Of a DNA stretch of 64,000 bases, positions 63,274-64,000 are shown in pieces. The DNA lies in contig JARLGU010000001.1 of assembly GCA_031292625.1 (NCBI GenBank), positions 62,001 to 126,000 on the forward strand. The letters are read 5' to 3'. The stretch is from Capsulimonadaceae bacterium (lineage in GTDB: Bacteria; Armatimonadota; Armatimonadia; Armatimonadales; Capsulimonadaceae). Each line of letters opens with the position of its first letter. Position 1 is the first letter of the stretch. The notes beneath the pieces are model-generated. The model saw only the letters and a program-made list of their open reading frames with translations. It did no database searches and was not told the DNA's origin. Made by a program: the position numbers and the translations under genes.

Positions 63274-64000
63274 ATGCTAGCAGCCACACAAATTCCGCTT
63301 GAGCTTCAGGTGTTGACGGAGCTGAAAGAGATCGGCCGCTACGTTCGGGAGCGTCGCGAGGTTATCAATTCGTCCGACCGGACGAACAGCTTTGGCCCCG
63401 TGATCCTCGAACAGAACACGGACCTGATCGATCAAACTCTTTGCCACCTGTTCAACCTTGCGTGCGCCAGAGTCCCCGAGTGCCATGCGGCTCCGCCCGA
63501 GCTCGCGATCGTGGCGACGGGAGGCTACGGCCGTCGCGAACTTGCCCCGTTTTCGGATATCGACGTCACATTCATTCCTGCGCGCGAGGAAGACGATGTT
63601 CTTAACGCGATCATCAAGGACATGTTCCAGGCGCTGATGGATGTCTTCATGTATGGCGCGGGCATGAAAGTTGGCTATGCCTACCGCTTGTTTAGCGATC
63701 TTGGACAGCTAGACCATCAGACGCAGACGGCGCTGTTGGATATGCGGCTCGTGGTTGGCGACGAGATCTTGTTTAGCGTTTTCCAGCAGGCCTATCGGGA
63801 CCACTGTTTAGTCCTCGATTTTCTGCACACGAAGCATGTGGAGCGGCTCGCCCTGCTCAATCGCAAGGGCGGCGACAACGTATATGTCGTTGAACCGGAC
63901 ATCAAGGAAAGCGCTGGCGGCTTACGGGATGCGCAATGCGTCGAATGGTATGCCGAGGTGTTGTTCGGGTGTTCGCGCCATGATGCCATCCCGAAGCTTG
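63274..64000 (+). CDS. glnD: [Protein-PII] uridylyltransferase / UTase-UR, N-terminal part (3' truncated by window)
   Basis: Open from ATG 63274 to the window end (242 codons). The nucleotidyltransferase motif GGYGRRELAPFSDIDVTF (G-G-x-G-R...DxD) and the following EPDIKESAGGLRDAQ are diagnostic of GlnD. The full enzyme adds and removes UMP on PII in response to glutamine, with an HD domain and ACT domains that would lie beyond the window. A possible -10 TATAAC is at 63237-63242. A longer-than-usual N-terminal helical region precedes the catalytic motif. Confidence 0.9.
   Translation, partial: MLAATQIPLELQVLTELKEIGRYVRERREVINSSDRTNSFGPVILEQNTDLIDQTLCHLFNLACARVPECHAAPPELAIVATGGYGRRELAPFSDIDVTFIPAREEDDVLNAIIKDMFQALMDVFMYGAGMKVGYAYRLFSDLGQLDHQTQTALLDMRLVVGDEILFSVFQQAYRDHCLVLDFLHTKHVERLALLNRKGGDNVYVVEPDIKESAGGLRDAQCVEWYAEVLFGCSRHDAIPKL

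Overview
The window looks like chromosomal DNA from an Armatimonadota-type bacterium (Capsulimonas/Fimbriimonas-like). This is an inference: five paralogous proteins combine a type IV prepilin N-terminus (FTLIELLVV with alanine-rich continuation) with a C-terminal H-x9-DG motif, and they sit beside glycoside hydrolases and fused GntR-LacI regulators, a layout I associate with that phylum. No 16S rRNA is present to confirm it. GC is moderately high. There is no sign of phage, insertion sequences or CRISPR.

Layout. 1-2323: end of a sugar-hydrolase cluster (GH-A clan enzyme, five-bladed propeller hydrolase). 2575-11900: housekeeping genes (trxA, orphan membrane sensor, secA with an unexplained leader, a small HTH regulator, tRNA-Ser, PHP phosphoesterase, HIT-ruvA-CPBP operon, msrB). 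12031-24868: a compact hybrid NRPS-PKS operon. 25045-27460: a tandem duplication of a Gfo/Idh/MocA oxidoreductase. 27695-30670: Uup-type ABC-F ATPase and a secreted beta-propeller protein. 31041-35695: prepilin-like protein, then an SsuABC-type transporter with an amidohydrolase-like protein. 35784-53591: carbohydrate region with regulators, prepilin-like genes, alpha-L-rhamnosidase-like, DUF4380-like, GH-A and (alpha/alpha)6-barrel enzymes. 53783-64000: zinc-ribbon protein, LarA, phosphatases, glycosyltransferase/deacetylase pair, MMPL exporter, BadF-type sugar kinase and the 5' part of glnD.

The most notable system is the biosynthetic operon. A freestanding A-PCP protein has a pocket that reads by eye as the proline code. 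It feeds a 3064-residue KS-AT-ACP-aminotransferase-C-A-PCP-TE enzyme whose second A domain reads as valine-like. There is no ketoreductase, so the predicted core is a proline-derived beta-amino acid (3-amino-3-(pyrrolidin-2-yl)propanoyl unit) joined to valine. A Sfp-type PPTase and a family-2 glycosyltransferase follow, each overlapping its predecessor by 4 nt.

Other unexplained structure: (i) an ORF with a hydrophobic N-terminus and a C-terminal W-R-I-S...R-A-P-stop lies between a strong promoter and secA, in the position of a SecM-type arrest leader; (ii) four promoters share TTGAC(A/G)-N17-TAAGAT, and three genes share a TRGTCTTAATAKRAC element, suggesting a regulon of the GntR-LacI regulators; (iii) a glycoside hydrolase gene is cut by one in-frame TAA; (iv) an 18-bp perfect palindrome sits between the -35 and -10 of the HTH gene; (v) several genes have -10 boxes only 5-6 nt before the start codon, implying leaderless mRNAs.
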